The notes under the pieces are model-generated. The model saw nothing but the letters and a program-made list of their open reading frames with translations, was not told where the DNA came from and made no database searches. This document shows, in pieces, positions 54,719 through 63,174 of a stretch of DNA of 64,000 nt. Made by a program: the position numbers and the translations under genes. Within the stretch, counting starts at the first letter, position 1. Every line of letters begins with the position of its first letter. The stretch comes from Halostagnicola sp. A-GB9-2. GTDB taxonomy: Archaea > Halobacteriota > Halobacteria > Halobacteriales > Natrialbaceae. Location of the stretch: assembly GCF_030068615.1 (NCBI RefSeq), contig NZ_JASJOC010000014.1:26367-90366 (forward strand), given 5' to 3'.

Positions 54719-54825
54719 TCTACTGGTAGAGTAAAGACTACACACATTAAATGTTATTTAACTCATCTTATAGAACTTCGCGACGGGAACGACGATTCAC
54801 CGACCGACATTCAACTCCGCCGCGG

Positions 54826-56763
54826 CTAGTCGAAGTTCGGATCTCGGTCGTGCGTAAACGCCTCGACGCCCTCGAGCATGTCGTCGGTCGTGGCCAGCAG
54901 GCCGAACGCCTGACTCTCCATCGCGATCGCCGTATTCAGGCTCGCGTTCTGGCCCTCGTTGATGACCTGTTTCGCCGCTTTGAGCGCCGTTTTCGGGCCG
55001 CTCGAGATGTTCGAGATGAACCCGTCGACGGTCTCTTCGAACTCGTCGGCCGGCACCGCCCGGTTCAGGATACCCCAGTCGGCCGCGCGCTCGGCGCTGA
55101 TCTGCTCGCCCTGGAAGACGAGTTCCTTCGTGCGCGCCTCGCCAACGAGGCGAACCAGCCGTTGGGTTCCGCCGCCGCCTGGAATGAGGCCCAGATTGAT
55201 CTCCGGGCTCCCCAGTTTCGACTCCTCGGTCGCGATGCGGATGTCACAGGCGAGGGTGATCTCGAAGCCGCCGCCCAGACAGAGTCCGTCGACCTTCGCG
55301 ATGGTCGGCCGTTCGAACTCGTAGATGGTTTCGACGGCCTCGTCGACGCCCATCAGATCGGTCGGGTCGGCGGTCGTAAAGCCCGTGATATCGGCACCGG
55401 CGCTGAACGCCCGCTCGCCCGCCCCTTCGAAGGTGACACAGGACACTTCCTCCGTATCGACCGTCTCGAGCAGCCGTTGAATCTCGTCGAGCATGTCCGT
55501 CGAGAGCGCGTTGAGCCGTTCCTCGCGGTCGAACGTGACCTCGAGGACGCCGTCGTCGTCGAGCGTGTGCGTGATGTAGTGGTAGGGCCCGCCGTCGCCG
55601 TAGTCGTAAAATCCTTCGCCAGCGTCCTCTCCGGTGCGGCCGTCCTCGACGAGTTCGACGAGGTAGTCGGCCGGCTCGTAGCGCGCCGCGCCGGTCTCCT
55701 CGTAGAGCGACTCGACTTTCTCGAGCACCCGATCAAGGCCGAGCTTGTCGCCGGTCCGGCAGGTTCCCTCCGGGAGGCCGCCGCCGAGGCGCATCGCGAT
55801 GTCGATGTCTTCGGGCTCTGCGACTCCCTGACCGACGAGACGCGCTGCCTCGTTTATCATCCGCGCCTCGATCCGGAGCGTGTCGAACCCCTCGCCGTCG
55901 CCGGGTTCGTAGTCGACTCCGCGTTCGTCGTAGTCGTAGAACCCTTCTCCGGTCTTCCGACCGAGGTCGTCGTTTTCGACGCGCGTTTCGACGCAATTGG
56001 GAAGGGGTTTGTCCCACTGCTCGCGACTGTGTGCGAGCACGTCCAGCCCACCGAAATCCGCGAGTTCGAACGGTCCCATCGGGTATCCCCGCCGAAACAC
56101 CATCGCCGCATCCGCCTGCCGGACTCCCGCTGCGCCCTCGTCGAACATCCACGCGGCCTCTTCCATGAAGGGGACGAGGACGTTGTTTACGATGAATTCG
56201 GGGACGTCCTTTCGGACGAGCACGGGCGTCTTGTCGATCGATTCAACGAACTCGTACGCTGTGTCGACGACACCGTCGTCGGTCCGTTCGCCCGAGACGA
56301 CTTCGACCAGATCCATCTTCACCGGCGGGTTGAAAAAGTGCATTCCGCAGAACCGCTCGGGTCGATCGACGGCTCGTGCGATATCGCCGACTTTGAGACT
56401 CGAGGTGTTCGTCGCGAGGATGGCGTCGTCTCCGGCGGCGTCCGCAACGTCGGAAAACAGATTCCGCTTCAATTCGAGATCCTCGGGGATGGCTTCGATG
56501 ACGATGTCCGCGTCGGCGACGGCCCCGGCGAGATTGGTCGTCGTGTCCACTCGCCCGAGGACGGCGTCCGGATCGTCCTCGAGTTGTCCCTTTTCGGCGA
56601 GTTTCTCGACGCTCCACTCGAGCTGTTCGTAGCCGTCTTCGACGTACGACTCCTCGATATCGCGAAGCGAGACGTCGTAGCCGGCGATCGCCGCGAGTTC
56701 GGCGATTCCGTGACCCATACTGCCAGCTCCGAGCACTGCGACGCGGTCTATCTCCTGTAACAT
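54826..56763 (-). CDS. 3-hydroxyacyl-CoA dehydrogenase / enoyl-CoA hydratase fusion protein
   Basis: 645 residues. The dehydrogenase half (1-385) has the NAD motif VAVLGAGSMGHGIAELA, NTSSLKVGDIA, the catalytic GMHFFNPPVKMDLVEVV and two C-terminal domain copies. The hydratase half (about 395-645) has the oxyanion block FSAGADITGF and GGGFEITLACD with the catalytic Glu region SPEINLGLIPGGGGTQRL. The order dehydrogenase-hydratase is the usual archaeal arrangement. It performs the hydration and NAD-oxidation steps of beta-oxidation; no thiolase is in this group, the nearest being at 33645. Confidence 0.93.
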   Translation of the reverse strand: MLQEIDRVAVLGAGSMGHGIAELAAIAGYDVSLRDIEESYVEDGYEQLEWSVEKLAEKGQLEDDPDAVLGRVDTTTNLAGAVADADIVIEAIPEDLELKRNLFSDVADAAGDDAILATNTSSLKVGDIARAVDRPERFCGMHFFNPPVKMDLVEVVSGERTDDGVVDTAYEFVESIDKTPVLVRKDVPEFIVNNVLVPFMEEAAWMFDEGAAGVRQADAAMVFRRGYPMGPFELADFGGLDVLAHSREQWDKPLPNCVETRVENDDLGRKTGEGFYDYDERGVDYEPGDGEGFDTLRIEARMINEAARLVGQGVAEPEDIDIAMRLGGGLPEGTCRTGDKLGLDRVLEKVESLYEETGAARYEPADYLVELVEDGRTGEDAGEGFYDYGDGGPYHYITHTLDDDGVLEVTFDREERLNALSTDMLDEIQRLLETVDTEEVSCVTFEGAGERAFSAGADITGFTTADPTDLMGVDEAVETIYEFERPTIAKVDGLCLGGGFEITLACDIRIATEESKLGSPEINLGLIPGGGGTQRLVRLVGEARTKELVFQGEQISAERAADWGILNRAVPADEFEETVDGFISNISSGPKTALKAAKQVINEGQNASLNTAIAMESQAFGLLATTDDMLEGVEAFTHDRDPNFD

Positions 56764-56949
56764 CGTGCTACTAATTACGATAATAGGTATTCAAGGTGTT
56801 GATTAGATACAATCGGCTTTCTTCGAAAACGGACCGATCGTGCCACGGCGGAATCTCCTTCGGTTGACGGTCTCTACGCCGGATCGAACCTCACTCGCCG
56901 CAGAGACGCACGAAATCGAGAGTGCTCCGCTCTCGAGTTTGACCGCTGT

Positions 56950-58500
56950 TCATGCGTCCTTGATGAGATCCGCGCCTTTCTCGGCGATCGCGATCGTCGG
57001 CGCGTTCGTGTTGCCGCTCGTGACCTTGGGCATCACCGACGCGTCGACGACGCGGAGGCCGTCGATGCCGTGAAGACGGAGATCGTCATCGACGACGGCC
57101 TGCTCGTCAGTTCCCATCTTACACGTACAGGTCGGGTGGTATCCCGAGACGGCGTTGTTTCGAATGTACTCCGCGATTCCTTCGTCGCTCTGGACGTCCT
57201 CGCCGGGTTTCACCTCCTTCTCTCGGTACTCCGAGAGGACGTCCGTCTCTCCGATGCGTCGCGCTCGACGGATGCCTCTGACGAAATCGTCGACATCTTT
57301 TTCGTCGACCATGTATTTCGGATCAAGTTCCGGATCGTCGTACGGGTCGTCGGATTGAAGTTTCACGCGCCCGCTGGCGACCGGACGAAGCGGGAGGACC
57401 ATGATCGAAAATCCAGCCTGCGGGTCGGCTTCCGATCCTGGCGAGAGTCCGTACTGGAGATCGGGTGCGGGGAGAGACGGATCCGACCGCTCGAACGCGC
57501 CGACCATGACGGTGTCGTATCGCGTTCCGCGTTCCTCGCCCCCCTCAACTTCGACCGGTTCCGGTGCGGACTCGACCGGTTCCGTACTCTCGTAGACGAC
57601 CGGGACCCGGAGGTGATCCTGCAGGTTGCGGCCGACGCCGGGGAGATCGCGTTTCACGTCGATGCCGTGGTCTTCGAGATGGTCGGCCGGGCCGATCCCT
57701 GAGAGCATGAGCAGTTGCGGCGTCTGAATCGCTCCCGCCGAAAGGATCACTTCGCCGGTGTCGTCGACCTCCACTTCGTGTTCCTCGCCGTTCTGTTCGT
57801 ATATTGCACCCGTCGCCCGATCCCCGTCGAACGTGAGTTTGGTGACGTGAGCGCTCGTTTCGACGGTCAGGTTCGGTCGGTCGAGAACCGGCTTGATGAA
57901 CGCCGCAGCGGCGCTGTGTCGGTGACCGTCTTTCGTCGTGGAGTGGTAGTAACCGATTCCCTCTTGTTGGGCACCGTTGAAGTCCATGTTGAGCTCCAAC
58001 CCGGCTTCCATTCCGGCCTCAACGAGCGTCTTCGAGAAGTCACTGGGCGTCCCGCGCGACACGCTCAGCGGCCCGTCGGTTCCGTGGTACTCCTCGTCCC
58101 CGTCGGCGTTCAGGGTTTCGGACTTCTTGAAGTACGGTAACAAGTCATCGTAACTCCAGCCGTCGTTGCCCATCTCTGCCCAATTGTCGTAGTCGTAGGG
58201 GTGTCCGCGGACGTACGCCATCCCGTTGATGACGCTCGAGCCGCCGAGCGCTTTCCCCCGCGGCCAGTCGATGGTTCGACCGTTCATCCCCGGCTGGGGT
58301 TCCGTGTCGAACTTCCAATCGAGTTCGGATCCCAGGACGTCCCACACTCGGGTGGGATCTTTTACCATATCCCTGTCTTCGGCCGGTTCGCCTGCTTCCA
58401 GTAGCAATACCTCGGTGTCTTCGGATTCGGTCAATCGGCGGGTGAGTACACAGCCTGCACTCCCACCACCGACGATCACGTAGTCGTACATGGTAGACAT
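56950..58500 (-). CDS. GMC family FAD-dependent alcohol oxidoreductase (choline dehydrogenase-like), copy 2
   Basis: 516 residues from [19 protein letters not shown], chosen because GGGAGATA-like GGGAGATA precedes the ATG; an upstream in-frame start would add 27 basic residues. Same blocks as the gene at 46307, nearly word for word: [40 protein letters not shown] and [12 protein letters not shown], ending [19 protein letters not shown]. The two are clear duplicates bracketing the cluster. An insertion with acidic residues occurs around EPVEVEGGEERGT. Probably a related alcohol substrate. Confidence 0.92.
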   Translation of the reverse strand: MSTMYDYVIVGGGSAGCVLTRRLTESEDTEVLLLEAGEPAEDRDMVKDPTRVWDVLGSELDWKFDTEPQPGMNGRTIDWPRGKALGGSSVINGMAYVRGHPYDYDNWAEMGNDGWSYDDLLPYFKKSETLNADGDEEYHGTDGPLSVSRGTPSDFSKTLVEAGMEAGLELNMDFNGAQQEGIGYYHSTTKDGHRHSAAAAFIKPVLDRPNLTVETSAHVTKLTFDGDRATGAIYEQNGEEHEVEVDDTGEVILSAGAIQTPQLLMLSGIGPADHLEDHGIDVKRDLPGVGRNLQDHLRVPVVYESTEPVESAPEPVEVEGGEERGTRYDTVMVGAFERSDPSLPAPDLQYGLSPGSEADPQAGFSIMVLPLRPVASGRVKLQSDDPYDDPELDPKYMVDEKDVDDFVRGIRRARRIGETDVLSEYREKEVKPGEDVQSDEGIAEYIRNNAVSGYHPTCTCKMGTDEQAVVDDDLRLHGIDGLRVVDASVMPKVTSGNTNAPTIAIAEKGADLIKDA

Positions 58501-58615
58501 TATCTCCCTTCTCCAATTAGTAACTAATAATTTGCGTTTATTCGAGTTGATCAGTGTTCGTCTCGACCGAATTATCTCCACCTCAGCTTTCGAGTACGGA
58601 CCGCAAAGAGTGACG

Positions 58616-58870
58616 ATGTCTCGTTCAAGCGACAGCGGTAGTCAGTCGAAAGAATCGATCCTCTCGGGGCATCGTGCGGTGGCGGAGGAGGTCGTTTCCG
58701 ATTTCACACAACAGTCTATCGGCGACGAGCGACAGGACGCTGCGAGCGGAGAGACTTCGAGACCCTCGATCCGACGACCGGCGAAGTCCTCCCCTCGGTT
58801 CCACGGGGCCGCGCGGAAGACGTCGATCGCGCCATCAAGGCCGGATCACAGGCAACGTCCCCGACCTAGC
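58616..58870 (+). pseudogene. Broken aldehyde dehydrogenase, N-terminal remnant
   Basis: From the ATG at 58616 the frame reads MSRSSDSGSQSKE...FTQQSIGDE...DAASGET; intact haloarchaeal enzymes have YIGGEWVDAASGETFETVDPTTGE at this point. One base is missing at about 58754 (GAGAC-TTC for GAGACCTTC). The next frame continues FETLDPTTGEVLPSV and PRGRAEDVDRAIKAG, then a stop at 58867. All downstream ALDH domains are gone. So a frameshifted, truncated gene lies directly upstream of the 360-residue protein gene. Confidence 0.7.
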
Positions 58871-58969
58871 CGTCTCCAGGGAGACGACCACTCACTAGCT
58901 ACTGAGATCACACGTATCGACACACCAGCAACAGCCACAGCAAAAAGATCAAGTTATCGCGGTTAGTAT

Positions 58970-58994
58970 CATTGATTGATTCGAGTCATCAATG
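58970..58994. promoter_or_regulatory. Inverted repeat over the start codon of the first 360-residue protein gene
   Basis: CATTGAT (58970-58976) and ATCAATG (58988-58994) are perfect seven-base arms around 11 bases, the right arm containing the start ATG at 58992. It could be an operator or a start-codon-masking hairpin. No strong TATA box is obvious. Confidence 0.35.
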
Positions 58995-60074
58995 GCCCAT
59001 CATCAACCTCGCGAAGACTCCATTAGCACCGTTTCCCGTTCCCTGTACCGTCAGGGGTTGACAGACGGTTTGCCCGTTATCCCGCCCACGGACGAGCGGG
59101 TTGGAAAGATGCTGCGCGGCACCGACAAGCCGCGCGATCATGTTCTCGGTCGACTCGGCAACGACGATAGCCCGATCACCGTCGAGCAGTTGGCGTCGAA
59201 CGCGGTGATGGCCGGCTGTCTGCCGACGTCCATGCCGATCCTCGAGGCGGGGATACGAGCGCTCGCCGATCCGAGCTCGAACTCCATCCAGTTTTCCGTC
59301 AGCACGGGCGGCTGGGCGTACCAGTGGGTTCTGAACGGTTCCGTTCTCGACGATTTCGGTGTGGCGGCCGGCAGCGGTCCGTTCGGACGAAATACCCGCG
59401 TGAGCCGTGCGACCGCGCGGGCGCTTGGAATCGCCTACCGAAACACGACGAAGATCTATCCCGGCGAAAAAGACATGGGCGTGATGGCGAACCCGCTCAA
59501 GTTCAGCTTGTTCCTCGCCGAGAACGAAACGACCAGTCCGTGGGAACCGTACCACGTCACGCACGGCTTCGACGAGGGAGAGAGCACGATCACGCTCGGT
59601 GGCCCGAACAGCTTCATCCAGTGGGAATCCGGGGCGGACAGTCCCGAAGCGATTCTCGGCGGGATGATCGAAAACACGCCGCCGTCGATGGTCGGCGGGG
59701 AACAACAAGGCGGGGACTTCGACCAAACGATCTTGCACGTGCTCAGCTCGGAGGATCTCGAGACGCTGGCCGAGGCCGGTCTCACCAAACGGGGGGTCAA
59801 AGAGTACGTCTCCGAGAACTCCTACATCCCTATCGAGGAATTTCAGAAGGGCGTTCTCTGGGACGACGCGCTGGACGACTACCATGGCAAGGTCGACAGC
59901 AGGCAGGTACCACAAATCAGCGGCCCCGAATACGTAAAGCTCGTCGCGGGCGGGCGTAGCGAGAGCCAGTCGAACGTGGTCATCGGGCCGTCCATCGGCG
60001 GCCCGGTCACGAAGAAGATCGAATTCCCGGACGAGTGGGGTAGCTTGGTAACGGAGTACGCCGTCGAGGGGTAA
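58992..60074 (+). CDS. Conserved protein of unknown function, UGSC-associated, copy A
   Basis: 360 residues, soluble, no signal. Closely related to the 60757-61839 product: SLYRQGLTDGLPVIPPTDERV, LASNAVMAGCLPT, NSIQFSVSTG, YRNTTKIYPGEKDMGVM, SPWEPYHVTHGF and the end GPSIGGPVTKKIEFPDEW all match. The only cysteine in either copy is Cys76 of MAGCLPT, at the same position, so it may be catalytic or a disulphide partner. Several Gly-rich loops suggest a cofactor or substrate pocket. It is the first of three consecutive genes, with the CGSC protein between the copies. I recall the family co-occurring with UGSC proteins but cannot name an activity. Confidence 0.75.
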   Translation: MAHHQPREDSISTVSRSLYRQGLTDGLPVIPPTDERVGKMLRGTDKPRDHVLGRLGNDDSPITVEQLASNAVMAGCLPTSMPILEAGIRALADPSSNSIQFSVSTGGWAYQWVLNGSVLDDFGVAAGSGPFGRNTRVSRATARALGIAYRNTTKIYPGEKDMGVMANPLKFSLFLAENETTSPWEPYHVTHGFDEGESTITLGGPNSFIQWESGADSPEAILGGMIENTPPSMVGGEQQGGDFDQTILHVLSSEDLETLAEAGLTKRGVKEYVSENSYIPIEEFQKGVLWDDALDDYHGKVDSRQVPQISGPEYVKLVAGGRSESQSNVVIGPSIGGPVTKKIEFPDEWGSLVTEYAVEG

Positions 60075-60133
60075 CGGGCCGATCATTCCCCGTTTTATCG
60101 TCCTCGAAAACCGTTGTTACTTGTCACCAAAAA

Positions 60134-60140
60134 CTATATG
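60134..60140 (+). promoter_or_regulatory. TATA box of the UGSC-motif protein gene
   Basis: CTATATG is centred about 29 bases before the ATG at 60166, suggesting that the UGSC gene and copy B have their own near-leaderless promoter, separate from copy A. Confidence 0.45.
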
Positions 60141-60165
60141 CCCTGTGCGAGTGTTACTCTCCCAT

Positions 60166-60735
60166 ATGGGTCTCATAACGCCCTCTTCGACGGGTAATGA
60201 CGCTGAACAGAAGCCACTCGTTCCTCGAGTCACTTCCCTGGAAGGCAAACACATCGGGCTGTACGACAACGGGAAGCCGGCGGCCGAACCGTTGCTGACC
60301 GCCGTCCAGGAGAAACTCGCACAGCGGTATCCCGATGCGACGTTCGAATGGTATCACGTTGAACACCTGAACCAGATCAAGAGCGACGACGAACAGGAGA
60401 GCGTCGTCGACTGGGCCGAGAACGTCGACATCGGTATCGGGGCGATCGGCGATTGTGGCTCTTGTACCAAGTTCCTCGCGTGGGGAATCGAACTCATCGA
60501 GGATGCCGGAACGCCGGGCGTCGGCCTGATCGACGAAGGGTTCGAACTCGACTACCAGTCGAACGCCGTCGAGCGCGGCCGTCCGCTTCGGTACAAGAAG
60601 ACGCCCGTTCGATGCGAGACGACGGATCTCGACCGAGTTCGCGAAGAAGTGAGCAACGAAGTCGTGGATGGAATTGAGGAAGAACTCACTCGATCGCTAA
60701 ACGACAAAGAGCGCGCAGAGCAAGTAGCGCAGTGA
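60166..60735 (+). CDS. UGSC-family (seleno)protein homologue with CGSC motif
   Basis: 189 residues starting MGLITPSSTGNDAEQ; an in-frame TTG at 60121 is less likely. The key motif is IGDCGSCTKF, with Cys97-Gly-Ser-Cys100. In the UGSC family the first position is selenocysteine in many members; here it is cysteine. A predicted Rossmann-like fold precedes it (HIGLYDNGKPAAEPLLTAVQEKLAQRY, shown as GLYDNGKPAAEPLL). The CGSC resembles a redox-active CxxC at a helix start. Downstream, copy B begins 21 bases after the stop, so the two are one operon. Function of the family is not established to my knowledge. Confidence 0.75.
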   Translation: MGLITPSSTGNDAEQKPLVPRVTSLEGKHIGLYDNGKPAAEPLLTAVQEKLAQRYPDATFEWYHVEHLNQIKSDDEQESVVDWAENVDIGIGAIGDCGSCTKFLAWGIELIEDAGTPGVGLIDEGFELDYQSNAVERGRPLRYKKTPVRCETTDLDRVREEVSNEVVDGIEEELTRSLNDKERAEQVAQ

Positions 60736-60756
60736 CCACCGCAACCAGGAGAGACC

Positions 60757-61839
60757 ATGTCTAATCAAACACAGAAAGAGCAGTCGCTAGAGGAGATCAA
60801 CCGATCACTGTATAAAGAAGGGCTAACGGATGGCCTTCCCGTCATACCGCCAACTGACGAGCGAGTGGAAGAAATGCTTCGCGGGACCGATAACCCGCGG
60901 GACCACGTTCTCGGGGAAATCGGAAACAACGACAATCCGCTTACCGTCGAGAAGTTGGCGTCGAACGCGGTGATGGCCGGTTGTCTGCCGACGTATATGC
61001 CGGTACTGGAAGCCGGGGTTCGGGCGCTCGCCGATCCGGATTCGAACTCCATCCAGTTCTCGGTCAGTACCGGGTCGTGGGCTTACCAGTGGATCGTCAA
61101 CGGCCCCGTTCAAGACGCTCTCGATATCGAGAGCGGGTCCGGAGCGTTCGGTCCGAGCTTCCACGCCAACCAGACCATCGCGCGCGCCCTCGGGATCGCC
61201 TACCGGAACACCGCGAAGATCTATCCCGGCGAAAAGGATATGGGTGTGATGGGGAATCCCGCCAAGTTCAGCTTCCTCGCCGGCGAGAACGAAGATAGTA
61301 GTCCGTGGGAGCCCTACCACGTTACGAACGGGTTCGACGAGGAGGACAGTACGATCTCCCTCGCCGGACCGAACAGCTGGGTCCAGTGGTTCCCACACGA
61401 GAACAGCGCTCAGGACGTCCTTCGTGGGATGATCGACAACACGCCGGAGTCGATGCGCGCGAGTAGCGGAGAAGATCTGAACGCCACGATCACTCACTTC
61501 GTCAATCCCTACAATGCCGAAGAACTCGAGAAAGAAGACCTGAGCAAGGAAGAGATCAAGGAGTACATCGTCGAGAACTCCTACCGGAAGACCGACGGCA
61601 CGTCCAACTCGATGCTCGACACCGATAAGGTCGTTCCGCGGCAGGTCAGACAGTACGATGACACCGACTCCATCAACATCGTGGCCACGGGCGGAGCCGG
61701 CCGCGTCAACGCCATCGCGGGGACCTCCATCGGCGGCCCGGTCACGAAGAAGATCGAGTTCCCGGACGAGTGGGACTCGCTGGTGGAGGAGTACTCGGTC
61801 GAACGCGAATGGGTCCCCACCGAGGGGTTCTACGACTAA
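60757..61839 (+). CDS. Conserved protein of unknown function, UGSC-associated, copy B
   Basis: 360 residues, same length as copy A. Shared blocks: GLTDGLPVIPPTDERVEEML, NAVMAGCLPTYMP with the sole Cys76, SNSIQFSVSTGSWAYQW, GEKDMGVMGNPAKFSF, SPWEPYHVTNGFDEEDSTI, and GTSIGGPVTKKIEFPDEW. Divergence is concentrated around residues 235-300 (ASSGEDLNATITHF). It differs at the C-terminus (REWVPTEGFYD). Preceded by AGGAGA before the ATG. The duplication implies a hetero-oligomer or different substrates. Confidence 0.78.
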   Translation: MSNQTQKEQSLEEINRSLYKEGLTDGLPVIPPTDERVEEMLRGTDNPRDHVLGEIGNNDNPLTVEKLASNAVMAGCLPTYMPVLEAGVRALADPDSNSIQFSVSTGSWAYQWIVNGPVQDALDIESGSGAFGPSFHANQTIARALGIAYRNTAKIYPGEKDMGVMGNPAKFSFLAGENEDSSPWEPYHVTNGFDEEDSTISLAGPNSWVQWFPHENSAQDVLRGMIDNTPESMRASSGEDLNATITHFVNPYNAEELEKEDLSKEEIKEYIVENSYRKTDGTSNSMLDTDKVVPRQVRQYDDTDSINIVATGGAGRVNAIAGTSIGGPVTKKIEFPDEWDSLVEEYSVEREWVPTEGFYD

Positions 61840-62142
61840 CCCGCAACGATTCACCCGTCAGGGTAGTCGGTGCTCCCCCTCCGGCGGCGGTGTGAAGGGA
61901 TACTGGCCTGAGATCCAGGCGAAACGCTCGTGTCCTTCAACCAGACCCCTTTCGCTTCGGGGCGGTATCCGTTTCCGCCGCTTTTTCTTCTCTCTTCGAA
62001 TCGGAAAGCGACGGGTATAGCCCGCGCCCCAGTCGCTTTCAGCGCCCTCGTTGCCATATAGCCGACCCGAAAAACAGGATCCTGGTCCGAAGATTCGATC
62101 GTTCGCACACGGTGCCGTCGGTGTGACTATCGACCTTCGAGG
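61840..62142. other. Convergent spacer containing a nested hairpin
   Basis: About 300 bases between copy B and the alcohol dehydrogenase. It holds the nested inverted repeat at 62004-62040 and a minus-strand frame (61851-62108) of basic residues that is not convincing. Confidence 0.4.
62004..62040. repeat. Nested inverted repeat (stem-loop)
   Basis: GAAAGCGAC (62004-62012) and GTCGCTTTC (62032-62040) are perfect nine-base arms. Inside, GGGTATAGCCC (62013-62023) has complementary GGG and CCC ends. It may be a bidirectional terminator, a small RNA stem or the end of an IS200/IS605-like element; no transposase motif supports the last. Confidence 0.45.
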
Positions 62143-63174
62143 CTACGGACAGACGAGGATCTTGCGTTCCTCATTGTCCTCGCTCAGGAGTGTTTCGAAT
62201 CCCTCGTCGACGACGTCCTCGAGGCCGATACGCGAGGTAACGTACTTGTCGGCGTCGAGTTCGCCGGTCTCGAGCTGGCGAAGCACGGCGTTGTACTCCT
62301 TGGTGACCCGCGGCCCCAGTTGGTGGGATGTCGATCCCGAAATCGACCGCTGGGAGCTAACGAGACTCTGCGGTGAGATCTCGACGTCATCGCTGAACAC
62401 GCCGATGACGGTCGTGTGGCCGTTCGCGCGCGTCGACTCGATGGCCTGATTGAGCGTCGCCTGGTGACCGACGGCTTCGAACGCGACGTCAACGCCGGTT
62501 CCGGTCTCTTCGCGAACGCGTTCGATCGGATCTTCTTCGGTCGGGTCGATGACCACATCTGCGCCGAACTCCCTCGCGACCTCCTGGCGTGACTCCTGGG
62601 GCTCCGAGACGTAGATCGGTCCCGCGCCCGTCGACTTCGCGAACTGGATTACGCCTAACCCGATCGGCCCGGCACCGACGACCATCGCGCTGTCGCCGAT
62701 TCCCAACGGGGATTCGCGGACGGCGTGCAGGCCGACGCTGACGGGTTGAGCGATAGCCGCGTCTTCGGGTGAGACCCCCTCCGGCAGGACGATTGCGTTG
62801 TCAGCGCTTTCTACCACTTTCTCCGCGTATCCGCCCGGCTGGGCCGAGGTCGCATTCAAGTTCCGACAGAGGTTGTAGAGCCCGTCCTCACAACACCAAC
62901 ACTCCATACAGGGTGTATGTGGACTGAGAACGACGTCCGTCCCGACTTCGATATCGACATCGTCGCCGGTTTCGATAACCGTTCCGCCGACTTCGTGGCC
63001 GAGCGTCACGGGTAGTTCGGCGTCTCCGTGGAGTCCTTCCGTGTAAAAGTGAAGGTCAGATCCACAGATTCCACACGCTGAGACGTCCACCAATATCTCG
63101 CCTGATTCGGGGGTCGGCTCGTCAACGTCTTCGACAGTCATATCTTCTGTACCGTAGAAGAGTGCAGCTCTCAT
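62143..63174 (-). CDS. Zinc-dependent medium-chain alcohol dehydrogenase, copy 2
   Basis: 343 residues. Catalytic zinc region SACGICGSDLHFY and GHEVGGTV, structural zinc cysteines in CMECWCCEDGLYNLC, Rossmann motif VVGAGPIGLGVIQFAK. Paralogue of the 48070-49104 product, as shared DVDEPTP.SGEILVDV and IDP.E.DPIERVREET show. Probably oxidises a sugar alcohol, diol or secondary alcohol with NAD+. Upstream, TTTAATAATAAA on the minus strand is centred about 27 bases before the ATG, implying a leaderless message. Confidence 0.9.
   Translation of the reverse strand: MRAALFYGTEDMTVEDVDEPTPESGEILVDVSACGICGSDLHFYTEGLHGDAELPVTLGHEVGGTVIETGDDVDIEVGTDVVLSPHTPCMECWCCEDGLYNLCRNLNATSAQPGGYAEKVVESADNAIVLPEGVSPEDAAIAQPVSVGLHAVRESPLGIGDSAMVVGAGPIGLGVIQFAKSTGAGPIYVSEPQESRQEVAREFGADVVIDPTEEDPIERVREETGTGVDVAFEAVGHQATLNQAIESTRANGHTTVIGVFSDDVEISPQSLVSSQRSISGSTSHQLGPRVTKEYNAVLRQLETGELDADKYVTSRIGLEDVVDEGFETLLSEDNEERKILVCP

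Noticed and set aside
53048..56760. Two very long plus-strand open frames (593 and 669 codons) over the acyl-CoA synthetase and HAD/ECH fusion
   Set aside because: Antisense shadows caused by high GC at third positions; no family motifs, whereas the minus-strand genes carry complete catalytic motifs.
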